DNA of 64,000 nucleotides from NCBI RefSeq assembly GCF_014652235.1, contig NZ_BMYK01000004.1, positions 186,001-250,000 of the forward strand, given 5' to 3'. The position numbers and the translations under genes are program-made. The notes under the pieces are model-generated. The model had not been told where the DNA came from and searched no databases. It saw only the letters and a list, made by a program, of their open reading frames with translations. Each line of letters opens with the position of its first letter. Position 1 is the stretch's first letter. The stretch comes from Pseudorhodoferax aquiterrae (GTDB lineage Bacteria; Pseudomonadota; Gammaproteobacteria; Burkholderiales; Burkholderiaceae_C). Positions 17,759 to 27,406 of this stretch are shown here, one piece after another.

Positions 17759-19207
17759 ATGAGCACGACCCGACTTCCCCGCCACGCCACCAAGATCGTC
17801 GCCACCCTGGGCCCGGCCTCCAGCACGCCCGAGATGCTGGAGCAGATGATCGTCCACAAGGTCAGCGTGGTGCGCCTGAACTTCAGCCACGGTACCGCGC
17901 AGGACCACATCGCGCGCGCCGCCATGGTGCGCGAGGCCGCGCGCAAGGCCGGCCGCGAAGTGGCCATCATGGCCGACCTGCAAGGCCCCAAGATCCGCGT
18001 CGGCAAGTTCGCCGCGGGCAAGGTGCTGCTGGTGCCCGGCGAGAAGTTCGTGCTCGACGCGGCGCGCACCGAACTCGGCGACATCGACGGCGTGGGCCTG
18101 GACTACAAGGATCTGCCGCGCGACGTCAAGGCCGGCGACCGGCTGCTGCTCAACGATGGCCTGATCGTGCTGGTCGTCGATGCCGTCAAGGGCGAGCAGG
18201 TGCACACCACCGTCAAGCTGGGCGGCGAGCTGTCCAACAACAAGGGCATCAACAAGGAAGGCGGCGGCCTGACCGCGCCGGCGCTGACGGCCAAGGACAT
18301 GGAGGACATCAAGACCGCCATGAGCTTCCAGGCCGACTACGTGGCAGTGAGCTTCCCCAAGAACGCCACCGACATGGAGATGGCGCGCCAGCTGTGCAAC
18401 GTGGCCGGCGCCGAGAGCGGGCACAAGCCCGGCATGATCGCCAAGATCGAACGTGCCGAGGCCATCCCCAAGCTCGAGGAGATCCTGCGCGCCAGCGACG
18501 GCATCATGGTCGCGCGCGGCGACCTGGCGGTGGAGGTCGGCAACGCCGCCGTGCCGGCGCTGCAAAAGAAGATGATCCGCATGGCCCGCGACATGGACAA
18601 GGTGGTCATCACGGCCACGCAGATGATGGAGTCCATGATCACCAACCCGGTGCCCACGCGCGCCGAGGTCAGCGACGTGGCCAACGCCGTGCTGGACGGC
18701 ACGGACGCGGTGATGCTGTCGGCCGAGACGGCCTCGGGCCGCTACCCGCTGGAAACCGTGATGGAGATGAGCCGCATCTGCGAGGCCGCCGAATCGGCCG
18801 AGGACAAGCAGCTGGACGCCGACTTCAGCGGCCGCAACTATTCGCGCATCGACCAGTCCATCGCCATGGGCGCGCTGTTCACGGCCCATCACGTGGGCGC
18901 CAAGGCCATCGTGGCGCTAACGGAATCGGGCTCGACCTCGCTGTGGATGAGCCGGCACCGCGCCCACATCGCCATGTACGCGCTGACCTCGCGCCTGGCC
19001 ACGCAGCGCAAGCTGGCGCTGTACCGCAACGTGCGCCCGCTGCTGATGGACGCCCACACGGACCGCGACACGGCGCTGGAGCAGGCCGAGGCCCACCTCA
19101 AGAAGCGCGGCATCGTGCAGACGGGCGACGTCTACACCATCACCTGCGGCGAGCCCATGGGCGCCCCGGGCGGCACCAACATGCTCAAGATCTGCGTGGT
19201 GCGGTAA
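17759..19207 (+). CDS. pyk: Pyruvate kinase
   Basis: Converts phosphoenolpyruvate and ADP to pyruvate and ATP. The 482 residues have the expected order: KIVATLGPAS (11-20) and VRLNFSHG, AIMADLQGPKIRVGKF, the beta-barrel B domain, the active-site signature IAKIERAEAIPKLEEIL (about 222-238), GIMVARGDLAVEVG, MMESMITNPVPTRAEVSDVANAVLDGTDAVMLS as separate conserved elements, and a C-terminal regulatory domain. Strong AAGGAGA ribosome-binding site. It converges with DUF481, seven bases apart. Confidence 0.97.
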   Translation: MSTTRLPRHATKIVATLGPASSTPEMLEQMIVHKVSVVRLNFSHGTAQDHIARAAMVREAARKAGREVAIMADLQGPKIRVGKFAAGKVLLVPGEKFVLDAARTELGDIDGVGLDYKDLPRDVKAGDRLLLNDGLIVLVVDAVKGEQVHTTVKLGGELSNNKGINKEGGGLTAPALTAKDMEDIKTAMSFQADYVAVSFPKNATDMEMARQLCNVAGAESGHKPGMIAKIERAEAIPKLEEILRASDGIMVARGDLAVEVGNAAVPALQKKMIRMARDMDKVVITATQMMESMITNPVPTRAEVSDVANAVLDGTDAVMLSAETASGRYPLETVMEMSRICEAAESAEDKQLDADFSGRNYSRIDQSIAMGALFTAHHVGAKAIVALTESGSTSLWMSRHRAHIAMYALTSRLATQRKLALYRNVRPLLMDAHTDRDTALEQAEAHLKKRGIVQTGDVYTITCGEPMGAPGGTNMLKICVVR

Positions 19208-19214
19208 AGGCGCG

Positions 19215-19985
19215 TCAGTCGAAGCGGAACGACACGCCGGTCACGAACATGGCGTCGGTCTTCTTCACGCCCACGCCAGGGTCGCTGTTGTAACGCACGC
19301 TGAGGCCAGCCGTGAGGTTCATGGACTGGGTCATGGCCACGGTGACGTTGGTGTCGAAGCTGGCGCGGTATTCGCCCGTGTCGCGCAGGTTCGGGTAGAG
19401 CGCCAGGCGCTGCCGCAGGCTGGTGGTCTGCGTGAGCTTGTGGTTGGATTCCTCGGCCAGCACCAGTTCGAGCCGGCCATAGCCGTCGCGCACGCTGCCG
19501 TCGATTTCGGTCGGCTCGATGAAGCGGTCGCGGCTGTACCCCAGGCCGCCCGACACGTCGAAGGTGGTTTGTTCGTTCTTGATCACGTGGTAGCCCACGC
19601 CCGAGGCCACCGACAGGCGCGAGGACAGGTTGGCCAGCTTGTCGCGCAGCGCATCGGCCGAGCCGAAGCCGAACCACACTGGCGTGAGGTCGCGGGTGTA
19701 CTGCGTGCCGAGCGCGAAGCGCTCGGTCTGCGTCTCGCCGTCGCTGTGGGCGTAGGCGGCCTGGCCCAGGAAGGTCCATTTGTCGATCGCGCTCACGCGT
19801 GCGGCCTCGCCGGTCAGATTGAGGCTGACCGATTCGTTGTTGCCGGTGGCGGCGTTGGCGCCCGCCGTGAACAGGTAGCGCCACTTGTTGTCCGGCTTGA
19901 GCGTGACCTGGGCGCTGGCCAGAAGCGGTGCTGCGAGCAGCGCGGCCATGGCGGCGTGACGGAGCGGGAGACGGATGGGCGGCAT
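19215..19985 (-). CDS. DUF481 family outer-membrane protein
   Basis: A 256-residue secreted protein with a cleavable signal peptide (about 1-25, ending LLASAQ) and alternating beta-strand pattern ending in Phe (VSFRFD), typical of a small outer-membrane beta-barrel of the DUF481/YdiY type. [15 protein letters not shown] and the alternating aromatic strands match that family. Function unknown. AGGAGG lies eight bases before the ATG. Just upstream, its leader carries a terminator-like hairpin (20004-20030). Confidence 0.83.
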   Translation of the reverse strand: MPPIRLPLRHAAMAALLAAPLLASAQVTLKPDNKWRYLFTAGANAATGNNESVSLNLTGEAARVSAIDKWTFLGQAAYAHSDGETQTERFALGTQYTRDLTPVWFGFGSADALRDKLANLSSRLSVASGVGYHVIKNEQTTFDVSGGLGYSRDRFIEPTEIDGSVRDGYGRLELVLAEESNHKLTQTTSLRQRLALYPNLRDTGEYRASFDTNVTVAMTQSMNLTAGLSVRYNSDPGVGVKKTDAMFVTGVSFRFD

Positions 19986-20003
19986 CGGAAAAATCCTCCT
20001 GGC

Positions 20004-20030
20004 GAAAAAGAAAGAGCGCGGGGCGCGCTC
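20004..20030 (-). terminator. Terminator-like hairpin in the DUF481 leader
   Basis: Read on the minus strand, GAGCGCG and CGCGCTC pair around a 3-base loop and are followed by TTTCTTTTTC. The structure lies about 20 bases upstream of the DUF481 start, before its Shine-Dalgarno site, where it could attenuate transcription or end a short RNA. Confidence 0.5.
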
Positions 20031-20206
20031 GGGTCCGCCAATGGTGTGCGGTGCAGCAATCGGGGTTCGCGGTCATTTCTGACACCGGCTTTCGATCGCG
20101 CGCCTGTCCGACAAGGGCGCGGCGCGCGGTCTGTCGCGAATGTCGGTTACGGTCTGGTTACCAGCGGCGACGCTCGGGTTTCACCCGATCCGGTGGGCCA
20201 TCCCCC

Positions 20207-20212
20207 TACAAT
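20207..20212 (+). promoter_or_regulatory. -10-like hexamer upstream of the aldolase gene
   Basis: TACAAT lies 57 bases before the aldolase GTG, in the 284-base gap 19986-20269. That gap also holds the DUF481 leader hairpin and a small stem (TCGGGT-TTC-ACCCGA, 20174-20188). Confidence 0.4.
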
Positions 20213-20269
20213 TCCGCGGTTTTGTGCATCCCGCCGCCCCGGCTTCCCCATCCCAAGAAGGTGTCACCA

Positions 20270-21157
20270 GTGAATCAGGAACAACTGAACAAAGTCTCCA
20301 CCGGCAACGGTTTCATCGCCGCCCTGGACCAGAGCGGCGGCAGCACGCCCAAGGCGCTCAAGCTCTACGGTGTCGAGGAATCCGCCTACAGCGGCGAAGC
20401 GCAGATGTTCGACCTGGTCCACGCGATGCGTAACCGCATCGTTACCAGCCCGGCCTTCGACGGCCGCCGCGTGCTGGGTGCCATCCTGTTCGAAATGACC
20501 ATGGACCGCCAGTTCGACGGCATCGACGCCGCGACCTACCTGTGGGAGAAGAAGCAGGTCGTGCCCTTCCTGAAGGTCGACAAGGGCCTGGCCGAAGAAG
20601 CCGACGGCGTGCAGCTCATGAAGCCCATGCCCGAGCTCGACGCCCTGGTGGCGCGCGCCGTCAAGAAGGGCATCTTCGGCACCAAGATGCGCTCGGTCAT
20701 CAACAGCGCCAATGCCAAGGGCATCGACGCCGTGCTGGACCAGCAGTTCGCCGTCGGCCTGCAGATCCTCAAGGGCGGCCTGATGCCCATCATCGAGCCC
20801 GAAGTCAACATCAAGGCCACCGACAAGAAGGAAGCCGAGGCCCTGCTCAAGGCTGGTTTCCTCAAGCGTCTGGACGCGCTGCCGGCCGACGCCAAGGTCA
20901 TGCTCAAGCTGACCATCCCGACGGTGGACGGTTTCTACACCGAGCTCGTCAAGCACCCCAAGGTCGTGCGTGTGGTGGCCCTGTCGGGCGGCTACAGCCG
21001 CGACGAGTCCAACGCCATGCTGGCCAAGAACCCCGGTGTGATCGCCAGCTTCAGCCGCGCGCTGACCGAAGGCCTGTCGGCCCAGCAGTCCGACGCCGAA
21101 TTCAACGGCGCGCTGGACGCAGCCATCGAATCGATCTACAAGGCCTCCATCGCCTGA
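20270..21157 (+). CDS. Fructose-bisphosphate aldolase, class I
   Basis: Cleaves fructose-1,6-bisphosphate to dihydroxyacetone phosphate and glyceraldehyde-3-phosphate through a lysine Schiff base. It belongs to the bacterial class I family of about 295 residues, not to the metal-dependent class II family. Visible signatures: [17 protein letters not shown] (about 12-28), the Schiff-base region KAMLKLTIP-like VMLKLTIP (about 208-215), and [14 protein letters not shown]. The GTG at 20270 is chosen because AAGAAGG sits eight bases upstream; an in-frame GTG at 20261 is inside that site. A good intrinsic terminator follows. Confidence 0.92.
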   Translation: MNQEQLNKVSTGNGFIAALDQSGGSTPKALKLYGVEESAYSGEAQMFDLVHAMRNRIVTSPAFDGRRVLGAILFEMTMDRQFDGIDAATYLWEKKQVVPFLKVDKGLAEEADGVQLMKPMPELDALVARAVKKGIFGTKMRSVINSANAKGIDAVLDQQFAVGLQILKGGLMPIIEPEVNIKATDKKEAEALLKAGFLKRLDALPADAKVMLKLTIPTVDGFYTELVKHPKVVRVVALSGGYSRDESNAMLAKNPGVIASFSRALTEGLSAQQSDAEFNGALDAAIESIYKASIA

Positions 21158-21177
21158 GCGGCGACTGCGCCCAGTCC

Positions 21178-21204
21178 AAGGCCGCGGCATCCGCGGCCTT
21201 TTTT
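21178..21204 (+). terminator. Intrinsic terminator after the aldolase gene
   Basis: A 10-bp perfect stem AAGGCCGCGG / CCGCGGCCTT with loop CAT is followed directly by TTTT, 20 bases after the aldolase stop. Confidence 0.85.
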
Positions 21205-21223
21205 CTGGGCGCCCGGCGTCGTG

Positions 21224-21229
21224 GACAAT
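21224..21229 (+). promoter_or_regulatory. -10-like hexamer upstream of purC
   Basis: GACAAT lies 47 bases before the purC ATG, just after the aldolase terminator, as expected for an independent purC promoter. No clear -35. Confidence 0.35.
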
Positions 21230-21276
21230 CGCCGGCGACCTGTGTTCCGACTTTCCGATCCCTCGCGGCCTGTACC

Positions 21277-22173
21277 ATGATTTCTGCCCTGCACACCTCC
21301 AAGCTGACCTCCCTGCCGCTGCTGGCCCGCGGCAAGGTGCGCGACAACTACGCCGTCGGCACCGACCGCATCCTGATGGTGGCCAGTGACCGCATCAGCG
21401 CCTTCGACGTGATCATGGGCGAGCCCATCCCCGGCAAGGGCGCGTTGCTGACGCAGATGGCGCTGTACTGGTTCGACCAGTTGGGCCACCTGTGCCCCAA
21501 CCACCTGACGGGCGATGCGCCCGAGAGCGTGGTGGCGCCCGAGGAGGTGGAGCAGGTGCGCGGCCGGGCCATGCTGGTCAAGCGCCTCAAGCCCATTCCG
21601 GTCGAGGCCGTGGTGCGCGGCTACCTGGCCGGCAGCGGCTGGAAAGAGTACCAGGAAGGCCAGGCCGTCTGCGGCGTGCCGCTGCCGGCGGGCCTGCAGA
21701 ACGCGAGCCAGCTGCCCGCGCCCATCTTCACGCCGGCCTACAAGGCCGAGGCCGGCGCCCACGACGAGAACATCACCTTCGAGAAGGTCGTGGAAATCGT
21801 CGGGCCCGAGCTGGCCGCCAAGATCCGCGACACCAGCATTGCGATCTACCAGGCCGCCTGCGAGATCGCCAAGGCCAAGGGCATCATCATCGCGGACACG
21901 AAGTTCGAGTTCGGCCTGGACGAGGCCGGCACGCTGCACCTCATGGACGAGGTGCTGACCCCCGATTCCTCGCGCTTCTGGCCGGCCGAAAGCTGGCAGG
22001 AAGGCAGCAACCCGCCCAGCTACGACAAACAGTTCGTGCGCGACTGGCTGGAATCGGTGCGCATCAACGGCAAGCCCTGGGACAAGACGCCGCCGGCGCC
22101 GCGCCTGCCGCGCGAGGTGATCGAGAAGACGGCCGCCAAATACCAGGAAGCCTGGCAGCGCCTGAACGCCTGA
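21277..22173 (+). CDS. purC: Phosphoribosylaminoimidazole-succinocarboxamide synthase (SAICAR synthase)
   Basis: Joins aspartate to CAIR with ATP in purine synthesis. The 298 residues are of the longer eukaryote/proteobacterial-type subfamily, with [12 protein letters not shown] near the N-terminus (ATP-binding loop), [28 protein letters not shown] (conserved core, given here as [19 protein letters not shown]), [13 protein letters not shown] and [14 protein letters not shown]. It functions with purE and purK, found 3.5 kb downstream, although two unrelated genes lie between. Confidence 0.96.
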   Translation: MISALHTSKLTSLPLLARGKVRDNYAVGTDRILMVASDRISAFDVIMGEPIPGKGALLTQMALYWFDQLGHLCPNHLTGDAPESVVAPEEVEQVRGRAMLVKRLKPIPVEAVVRGYLAGSGWKEYQEGQAVCGVPLPAGLQNASQLPAPIFTPAYKAEAGAHDENITFEKVVEIVGPELAAKIRDTSIAIYQAACEIAKAKGIIIADTKFEFGLDEAGTLHLMDEVLTPDSSRFWPAESWQEGSNPPSYDKQFVRDWLESVRINGKPWDKTPPAPRLPREVIEKTAAKYQEAWQRLNA

Positions 22174-22181
22174 TCCGCGCC

Positions 22182-22200
22182 GTGCACCATCGGGGTGCAC
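22182..22200. repeat. Small inverted repeat after purC
   Basis: GTGCACC and GGTGCAC pair around a 5-base loop nine bases after the purC stop. There is no T run, so it is a weak terminator at best. Confidence 0.3.
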
Positions 22201-22321
22201 CCTGATGCCGTGCCGCGCCGCCCGGCTTAGTCTGCGCCCTGCGCCCCGGTGTCCGGGGTGTGCGGCAGCGCCGGTGGCCACCGGCGCGCGCCCGCTCACA
22301 AGATGCGCGGAGGAGACCACG

Positions 22322-24718
22322 ATGGAACTGCGGATGATGGCGGCGGCTTGGGGCGCCGCCCTGGCGCTGCTGGCCGGCTGCGGCGCCGGCGACGGCGGCA
22401 CGACGGCCGAGGTGACGGCCCGTGCCCAGGGACAGGGCCGGGGGGCGGGCGAGGTGCGCCTGCGCGTGCTGTCCAGCGCGCCCGAGCAGGTCAGCGGCGG
22501 CGATGCGCGCATCGCCGTCCAGGCGCCCCCGGGCCTGCGCGACAAACTGGAGCTCTGGCTCAACGGCGTGCGGCTGGATCTGGCGCTGGATCCGACCGAG
22601 GATGGCCTGCAAGGGGTGGTGCGCGGGCTCGTGCCCGGCGCCAACCAGCTCGAAGTGCGCCACCGCAGCGGCGCGGGCCAGCCGCGCGACCGGTTGACGC
22701 TGACCAACTACCCGATCACCGGCCCGATCTTCACCGGTCCGCAGCAGCAGCCCTTCGTCTGCACCAACAACCAGGGCGCGGTCGGCCGCGAGCCGCTGGT
22801 CGACAGCGCCGCCCCGCCCGGCTATCCGGTGCGCGACGCCCAGGGCCAGTTGCTGGGCTATAGCCGCGACTGCTCGATCCCGACCCTGGTCCGGTACTTC
22901 TACCGCAGCACCGCCGGCAGCCTGCAGCCCTGGCCCGCCAACGGCCAGCGGCCGACCGACCTGGCGCAGACCACGCTGGCCGACGGCCGGCGCGTGGACT
23001 TCATCGTGCGCCGCGAGCTCGGCAGCATCAATCGCTTCCTCTACAGCATCGCCATGCTCGCGCCGGCGCCGCAGGCCGACAGCGCGGCCCAGGACGACAC
23101 CAGCTTGTGGAACCGCAAGCTGCTCTACTGGTTCCAGGGCGGGGTGGCGATCGGCCACAGCCAGGGCACGGTCCACGGCGGCTCGATGAACCTGGAAGTC
23201 CTGGGCAAGGGCTGGGCCATCGTGCACTCCAGCGGCAACAACACCGGCACCCACTACAACATGAACCTGGCGGGCGAGACCGCGCTGATGACCAAGGAGC
23301 GCTTCATCGAGCGCTACGGCGTGCCCCTGTACACGGTCGGCCTGGGCGGCTCGGGCGGTGCCATCCAGCAATACCTGATCGCGCAGAACCATCCGGGCGT
23401 GCTCGACGGCCTGCTGCCGGTGCAGAGCTACCCGGACATGGTCACGCAGACCATCCACGTCGGCGACTGCGAGTTGCTGGAGCACTACATGGACGCGACC
23501 GACCGCGCCAACCCCAAGTGGCGGGTCACGAAGAACCGGAGCTGGCTGGTCGGCATGAACGCCGAGGAAAACCCGCCCGGCGGCCCCAACGCGCGGGTCA
23601 ACGACGCCCTGGCACCGCTCAAGACCGCACTGGGCTACAGCACGGCCGTCGGCTCCACCGAGTGCGTACCGGCCTGGCGCGGCCTGACCCCGCTGGCCAT
23701 GAACCCTTGGTACGGCCAGGCGCCCAACCAGCAGCTGTACGTGCCGCAGAGCGACATCGCGGCGATCCGCTGGACCCATTACGACGACCTGCGCAACGTC
23801 TACGGCGTGGACGCCACCGGCGCGGCGCGCCCGACCTGGGACAACGTGGGCGTGCAGTACGGCCTGAACGCGCTGCGCGCGGGCCACATCACGCCGGCCG
23901 AGTTCCTGGACTTGAACTGGAACGTAGGCGGCTGGAAGCAACCCAGCGAGATGGTGCAGGAAGGCTTCCCGTTCTTCGGCACCGGTGCGGCCGAGGTCAA
24001 CAAGGCCATGACGCAGCCGGGCTACTTCGACCCCTGGAGCCGGCGCAACATGCGCCTGGGCAGCGCGGCCGCGCCGGCACCGCGCACCAGTGGCGATCCC
24101 ATCGCCATGCGCGCCGCCTACAGCTCGGGCCACGTCTTCCGCGGCCGGATCGGCGTGCCGACCATAGACCATCGCCAGTACATGGAACGCGAGCTGGACA
24201 TGCACAACGCCCACCAGTCGTTCGCCGTGCGCCGCCGCGTGCAGCAACAGGGCGGCGGCGACGAGCTGGTCGTGTGGTTCACCGACACCCGCCCCGGCGT
24301 GCCCAAGGCCAGCCTGAGCATGCAGGCCCTGGACGTGATGGACCGCTGGCTGGAGCGGCTGCGGTCCAACCCGCAGCTCGGCATCGCCGGCAGCAAGCCG
24401 GACGACGCGGTGGACGCCTGCTTCGACCTGCAGGGCCAGCGCCTGCATGCGGGCGCGGGGGTCTGGAGCGGCATCCTGGACGGGCAGGCGGCGGGCGCGT
24501 GCACCCAGGCCTTCCCGCTCTACGGCACCTCCCGCACGGTGGCCGGGGCGCCGATCGAAGGCGGCATCTACCGCTGCGCGCTCAAGCCGGTGGCGCAGGC
24601 CATCGCCGATGGCAGCTACGGCGGCTGGCAGCCCAGCGCCGAGGAGCGGGCGCGGCTGGAGCGCATCTTCCCCGAGGGCGTGTGCGACTACAGCCGGCCC
24701 GACCAGGCGCGGCCCTGA
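22322..24718 (+). CDS. DUF6351 family lipoprotein, predicted alpha/beta-hydrolase
   Basis: A 798-residue predicted lipoprotein (lipobox LLAGC, Cys20; GGAGGAG-type ribosome-binding site before the ATG at 22322). The N-terminal 150 residues look like an Ig-like beta domain (LELWLNGVRLDLALD). The large C-terminal part is hydrolase-like, with two serine elbows: GHSQG (Ser280) and GLGGSGGAIQQ (Ser344). GGSGG in the context SSGNNTGTHYN...GGSGGAIQQY is the better nucleophile candidate. The family resembles tannase/feruloyl-esterase and polyester-hydrolase proteins, but substrate is unknown. It sits between purC and purE without metabolic logic, converging with the CnoX-like gene nine bases apart, and may be a later insertion. 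Confidence 0.75.
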   Translation: MELRMMAAAWGAALALLAGCGAGDGGTTAEVTARAQGQGRGAGEVRLRVLSSAPEQVSGGDARIAVQAPPGLRDKLELWLNGVRLDLALDPTEDGLQGVVRGLVPGANQLEVRHRSGAGQPRDRLTLTNYPITGPIFTGPQQQPFVCTNNQGAVGREPLVDSAAPPGYPVRDAQGQLLGYSRDCSIPTLVRYFYRSTAGSLQPWPANGQRPTDLAQTTLADGRRVDFIVRRELGSINRFLYSIAMLAPAPQADSAAQDDTSLWNRKLLYWFQGGVAIGHSQGTVHGGSMNLEVLGKGWAIVHSSGNNTGTHYNMNLAGETALMTKERFIERYGVPLYTVGLGGSGGAIQQYLIAQNHPGVLDGLLPVQSYPDMVTQTIHVGDCELLEHYMDATDRANPKWRVTKNRSWLVGMNAEENPPGGPNARVNDALAPLKTALGYSTAVGSTECVPAWRGLTPLAMNPWYGQAPNQQLYVPQSDIAAIRWTHYDDLRNVYGVDATGAARPTWDNVGVQYGLNALRAGHITPAEFLDLNWNVGGWKQPSEMVQEGFPFFGTGAAEVNKAMTQPGYFDPWSRRNMRLGSAAAPAPRTSGDPIAMRAAYSSGHVFRGRIGVPTIDHRQYMERELDMHNAHQSFAVRRRVQQQGGGDELVVWFTDTRPGVPKASLSMQALDVMDRWLERLRSNPQLGIAGSKPDDAVDACFDLQGQRLHAGAGVWSGILDGQAAGACTQAFPLYGTSRTVAGAPIEGGIYRCALKPVAQAIADGSYGGWQPSAEERARLERIFPEGVCDYSRPDQARP

Positions 24719-24727
24719 GCGCGGCCT

Positions 24728-25696
24728 TCAGTTCAGCGCCATGCTGAGCTTGCGGCGGTAGCTGGAGACCAGCGCCGCCTGCGGGTCTTCCACCATCGCG
24801 GCCTTGCCCATCAGTTCGATGCCGCCCGCGGTCTTGCCGGCGGCATCGGCCGCGGCCTTGGGCTTGGGCGGGGTCAGCAGTTCCAGGATGGCGATGTAGG
24901 TCTTGCGCGGCAGCTCGTCGCTCCACTTCTTGTCGCGCATGACGATCTCCAGCAGCTCGTCCATGGCGGCCGTGAGTTCGCCGCGCGCCAGCAGCACACG
25001 GCTCTTGGCCAGGCGCAGGTCGAAGTCGCGCTTGTTCTCGGCGATCTTGGCGTCGAACTGCTCCACGCTCCAGTCGCGGCGCGGGTCGGCCGCCACGGCC
25101 TCGAGCGCCGCGCGCCACTGGGCCAGGGCCTCGAAGCGCAGTTGCACCGGGATCTGCACCAGTGCCGGTTGCAGCGCGGCGCCGGCTTCCTCGAGGTGGC
25201 CGGCGGAGATCAGCAGCTTGACGTAGTCGTAGCGCGCATCGTCGTTGGCCGGGTTCACGGCCAGTGCCTCCTGCAGCTTGGCCAGGGCCGCGTCGGCGTC
25301 GCCGGACTGCAGCAGCTCCTGGGCCTCTTCGGCATCGTCGGCGCTGGCCAGTTCGTCCTCGCCCGGCACATGCTTGTCCAGGAACTCGCGGATCTGCGCC
25401 TCGGGCACGGCGCCGACGAAGCCGTCCACCGGCTGGCCGCCCGAGAACATCACGCAGAACGGGATGCTGCGCACGCCGAACATCTGGCTCAGCTGCTGGG
25501 CGATCTGCGGCACCTTGTCGGCGTCGAGCTTGGCCAGCAGGAAGCGGCCGTCGTAGTCGCGCTCGAGTTTTTCCAGCACCGGACCCAACTGCTTGCAGGG
25601 GCCGCACCACTCGGCCCAGATGTCCAGCAGCACGGGCTGCTGCAGGGAGGCTTCGATCAGGTCGGCCTGGAAATTGTCGAGGGTGATGTCAATCAT
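24728..25696 (-). CDS. cnoX: Thioredoxin-TPR protein, CnoX (YbbN)-like
   Basis: A 322-residue cytoplasmic protein with an N-terminal thioredoxin domain (1-110) and a C-terminal tetratricopeptide-like helical region (about 125-310). The active-site WCGPC is intact (Cys31, Cys34), unlike the E. coli protein, which lacks the redox pair; this form should be redox-active. Family members guard substrates for GroEL and DnaK under oxidative stress. It is divergent from purE across only 35 bases. Confidence 0.85.
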   Translation of the reverse strand: MIDITLDNFQADLIEASLQQPVLLDIWAEWCGPCKQLGPVLEKLERDYDGRFLLAKLDADKVPQIAQQLSQMFGVRSIPFCVMFSGGQPVDGFVGAVPEAQIREFLDKHVPGEDELASADDAEEAQELLQSGDADAALAKLQEALAVNPANDDARYDYVKLLISAGHLEEAGAALQPALVQIPVQLRFEALAQWRAALEAVAADPRRDWSVEQFDAKIAENKRDFDLRLAKSRVLLARGELTAAMDELLEIVMRDKKWSDELPRKTYIAILELLTPPKPKAAADAAGKTAGGIELMGKAAMVEDPQAALVSSYRRKLSMALN

Positions 25697-25719
25697 CGGG
25701 AGAACCTGGGGGTGAAAAG

Positions 25720-25725
25720 TAAAAT
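25720..25725 (+). promoter_or_regulatory. -10-like hexamer six bases before purE ATG
   Basis: TAAAAT with exactly six bases to the ATG and no Shine-Dalgarno site, consistent with a leaderless purE-purK message. Confidence 0.5.
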
Positions 25726-25731
25726 TGCGCG

Positions 25732-26223
25732 ATGAGCGCAGTTCAAATCGGAATTGTCATGGGCTCCAGCAGCGACTGGGACACCATGCAGCATGCGGTG
25801 GGGATTCTCCAGCAATTCGGCATCGCACACGAAGCCAGGGTGGTCTCGGCCCACCGCATGCCGGACGAGATGTTCGCCTATGCCGAGGCCGCTGCCGGCC
25901 GTGGCCTGGCGGCCATCATCGCGGGCGCGGGCGGTGCCGCCCACCTGCCCGGCATGCTGGCCGCCAAGACCACGGTGCCCGTGCTGGGCGTGCCCGTGGC
26001 CAGCAAGCACCTGCAGGGCGTGGATTCGCTGCACAGCATCGTGCAGATGCCCAAGGGCATCCCGGTGGCCACCTTCGCGATCGGCGTGGCCGGCGCCGCC
26101 AACGCCGCGCTGTTCGCGGTCGCCATGCTGGCTGTGAACGACCCGGCGCTGCGCGGCAAGCTCGACGCCTTCCGCGCCGAGCAGACCGCGGCCGCCCAGG
26201 CCATGAGCTTGCCGCCGGTATGA
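25732..26223 (+). CDS. purE: 5-(carboxyamino)imidazole ribonucleotide mutase
   Basis: Class I PurE: rearranges N5-CAIR to CAIR in purine synthesis. The 163 residues carry [10 protein letters not shown] (11-20), [11 protein letters not shown] (about 38-48), [13 protein letters not shown] (about 64-76) and [22 protein letters not shown], all active-site segments of the octameric enzyme. Its stop overlaps the purK ATG (ATGA), so purE and purK are translationally coupled. Product passes to purC. Confidence 0.97.
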   Translation: MSAVQIGIVMGSSSDWDTMQHAVGILQQFGIAHEARVVSAHRMPDEMFAYAEAAAGRGLAAIIAGAGGAAHLPGMLAAKTTVPVLGVPVASKHLQGVDSLHSIVQMPKGIPVATFAIGVAGAANAALFAVAMLAVNDPALRGKLDAFRAEQTAAAQAMSLPPV

Positions 26224-27404
26224 CGCAGGCCCCCTTGTTGCCCGGCGCCACCCTGGGCGTGATGGGCGGCGGCCAGCTGGGCCGCATGTTCGTGCACGCG
26301 GCGCAGAGCATGGGCTACTTCACGGCCGTGCTGGACCCGGATGCGTCCAGCCCTGCCGGACGCGTGAGCCACCACCATGTGCAGACCGATTACCTGGATG
26401 CCCAGGGGCTGGCCGAGCTGGCGCGCCTCAGCGACGCCATGACCACGGAGTTCGAGAACGTGCCTGCGCCCGCGCTGGCGCAGCTCGCGGCGCAGCGGCC
26501 GGTGGCGCCCGCGGCCGAGGCCGTGGCCATCGCGCAGGACCGCAGTGCCGAGAAGGCGCACTTCACGCGCATCGGCGTGCCGTGCGCACCCTATGCCGTG
26601 ATCACCGACCCGGCCTCGCTCGACCAGGTCAGCGCCGGCCTGTTGCCCGGCATCCTCAAGACCGCCCGCCTGGGCTACGACGGCAAGGGCCAGGTGCGCG
26701 TGCGCACGCGCGAGGAACTCGTGGCGGCCTGGGAACGGCTGCAGCGCGTGCCCTGCGTGCTGGAGCAGATGCTGCCGCTGGCCGACGAATGCTCGGTCAT
26801 CGTGGCGCGTGGCCGCGACGGCGCCATGGTGCATTTCCCGGTGCAGCACAACCTGCACCGCGAAGGCATCCTGGCCGTGACCACGGTGCACGAAGGCGTG
26901 CTGCCGGCCGCCACCTGCGAGAAGGCCGTTGCCGCTGCGCGTGCCGTGGCCGAGGGCCTGGCCTACGTGGGCGTGCTGTGCGTGGAGTTCTTCGTGCTGC
27001 AGGACGGCAGCCTGGTCGTCAACGAGATCGCGCCGCGGCCGCACAACAGCGGCCACTACAGCATCGACGCCTGCGATGTCTCGCAATTCGACCTGCAGGT
27101 GCGCACGCTGGCCGGCCTGCCCTTGGTCGCCCCGCGCCTGCACAGCCCCAGCGTCATGCTCAACCTGCTCGGCGACCTGTGGTTCGACGCCAATGCGCAG
27201 CGTGCCCAGGCCAGTGCCGAGGCCGTGACGCCGCCCTGGGATGCGGTGCTGGCCCTGCCCGGTGTGCACCTGCACCTGTACGGCAAGCTCAAGGCCGCGC
27301 GGGCCCGCAAGATGGGGCACCTGACGGTGACGGGCGCCACGCCCGAGGCCGTGCGCGCCACCGCGCTGCAGGCCGCCGCCATCCTGGGCATCGCGCCGTT
27401 CTGA
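26220..27404 (+). CDS. purK: N5-carboxyaminoimidazole ribonucleotide synthase
   Basis: ATP-grasp enzyme that carboxylates aminoimidazole ribonucleotide to give N5-CAIR for PurE. The 394 residues begin with the Rossmann-like [12 protein letters not shown] (about 13-24), followed by TEFENVP, the ATP-grasp core with [13 protein letters not shown] and [16 protein letters not shown], and the metal-binding [20 protein letters not shown]. Overlaps purE by four bases, and sua5 begins two bases after its stop. Confidence 0.97.
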   Translation: MTQAPLLPGATLGVMGGGQLGRMFVHAAQSMGYFTAVLDPDASSPAGRVSHHHVQTDYLDAQGLAELARLSDAMTTEFENVPAPALAQLAAQRPVAPAAEAVAIAQDRSAEKAHFTRIGVPCAPYAVITDPASLDQVSAGLLPGILKTARLGYDGKGQVRVRTREELVAAWERLQRVPCVLEQMLPLADECSVIVARGRDGAMVHFPVQHNLHREGILAVTTVHEGVLPAATCEKAVAAARAVAEGLAYVGVLCVEFFVLQDGSLVVNEIAPRPHNSGHYSIDACDVSQFDLQVRTLAGLPLVAPRLHSPSVMLNLLGDLWFDANAQRAQASAEAVTPPWDAVLALPGVHLHLYGKLKAARARKMGHLTVTGATPEAVRATALQAAAILGIAPF

Positions 27405-27406
27405 CC

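Noticed and set aside
19986-20269. Small RNA gene or unlisted ORF in the longest intergenic gap
   Set aside because: Only the DUF481 leader hairpin, a small stem and the aldolase -10 box are visible; no convincing ORF or RNA fold. A leader or short RNA remains possible and is noted under the hairpin.
22064-24448. Long open frame (794 codons) opposite the DUF6351 gene
   Set aside because: Its translation is low-complexity (His, Gly, Arg, Gln-rich), with no recognisable domain. It is the antisense shadow of a real gene with high third-position GC.
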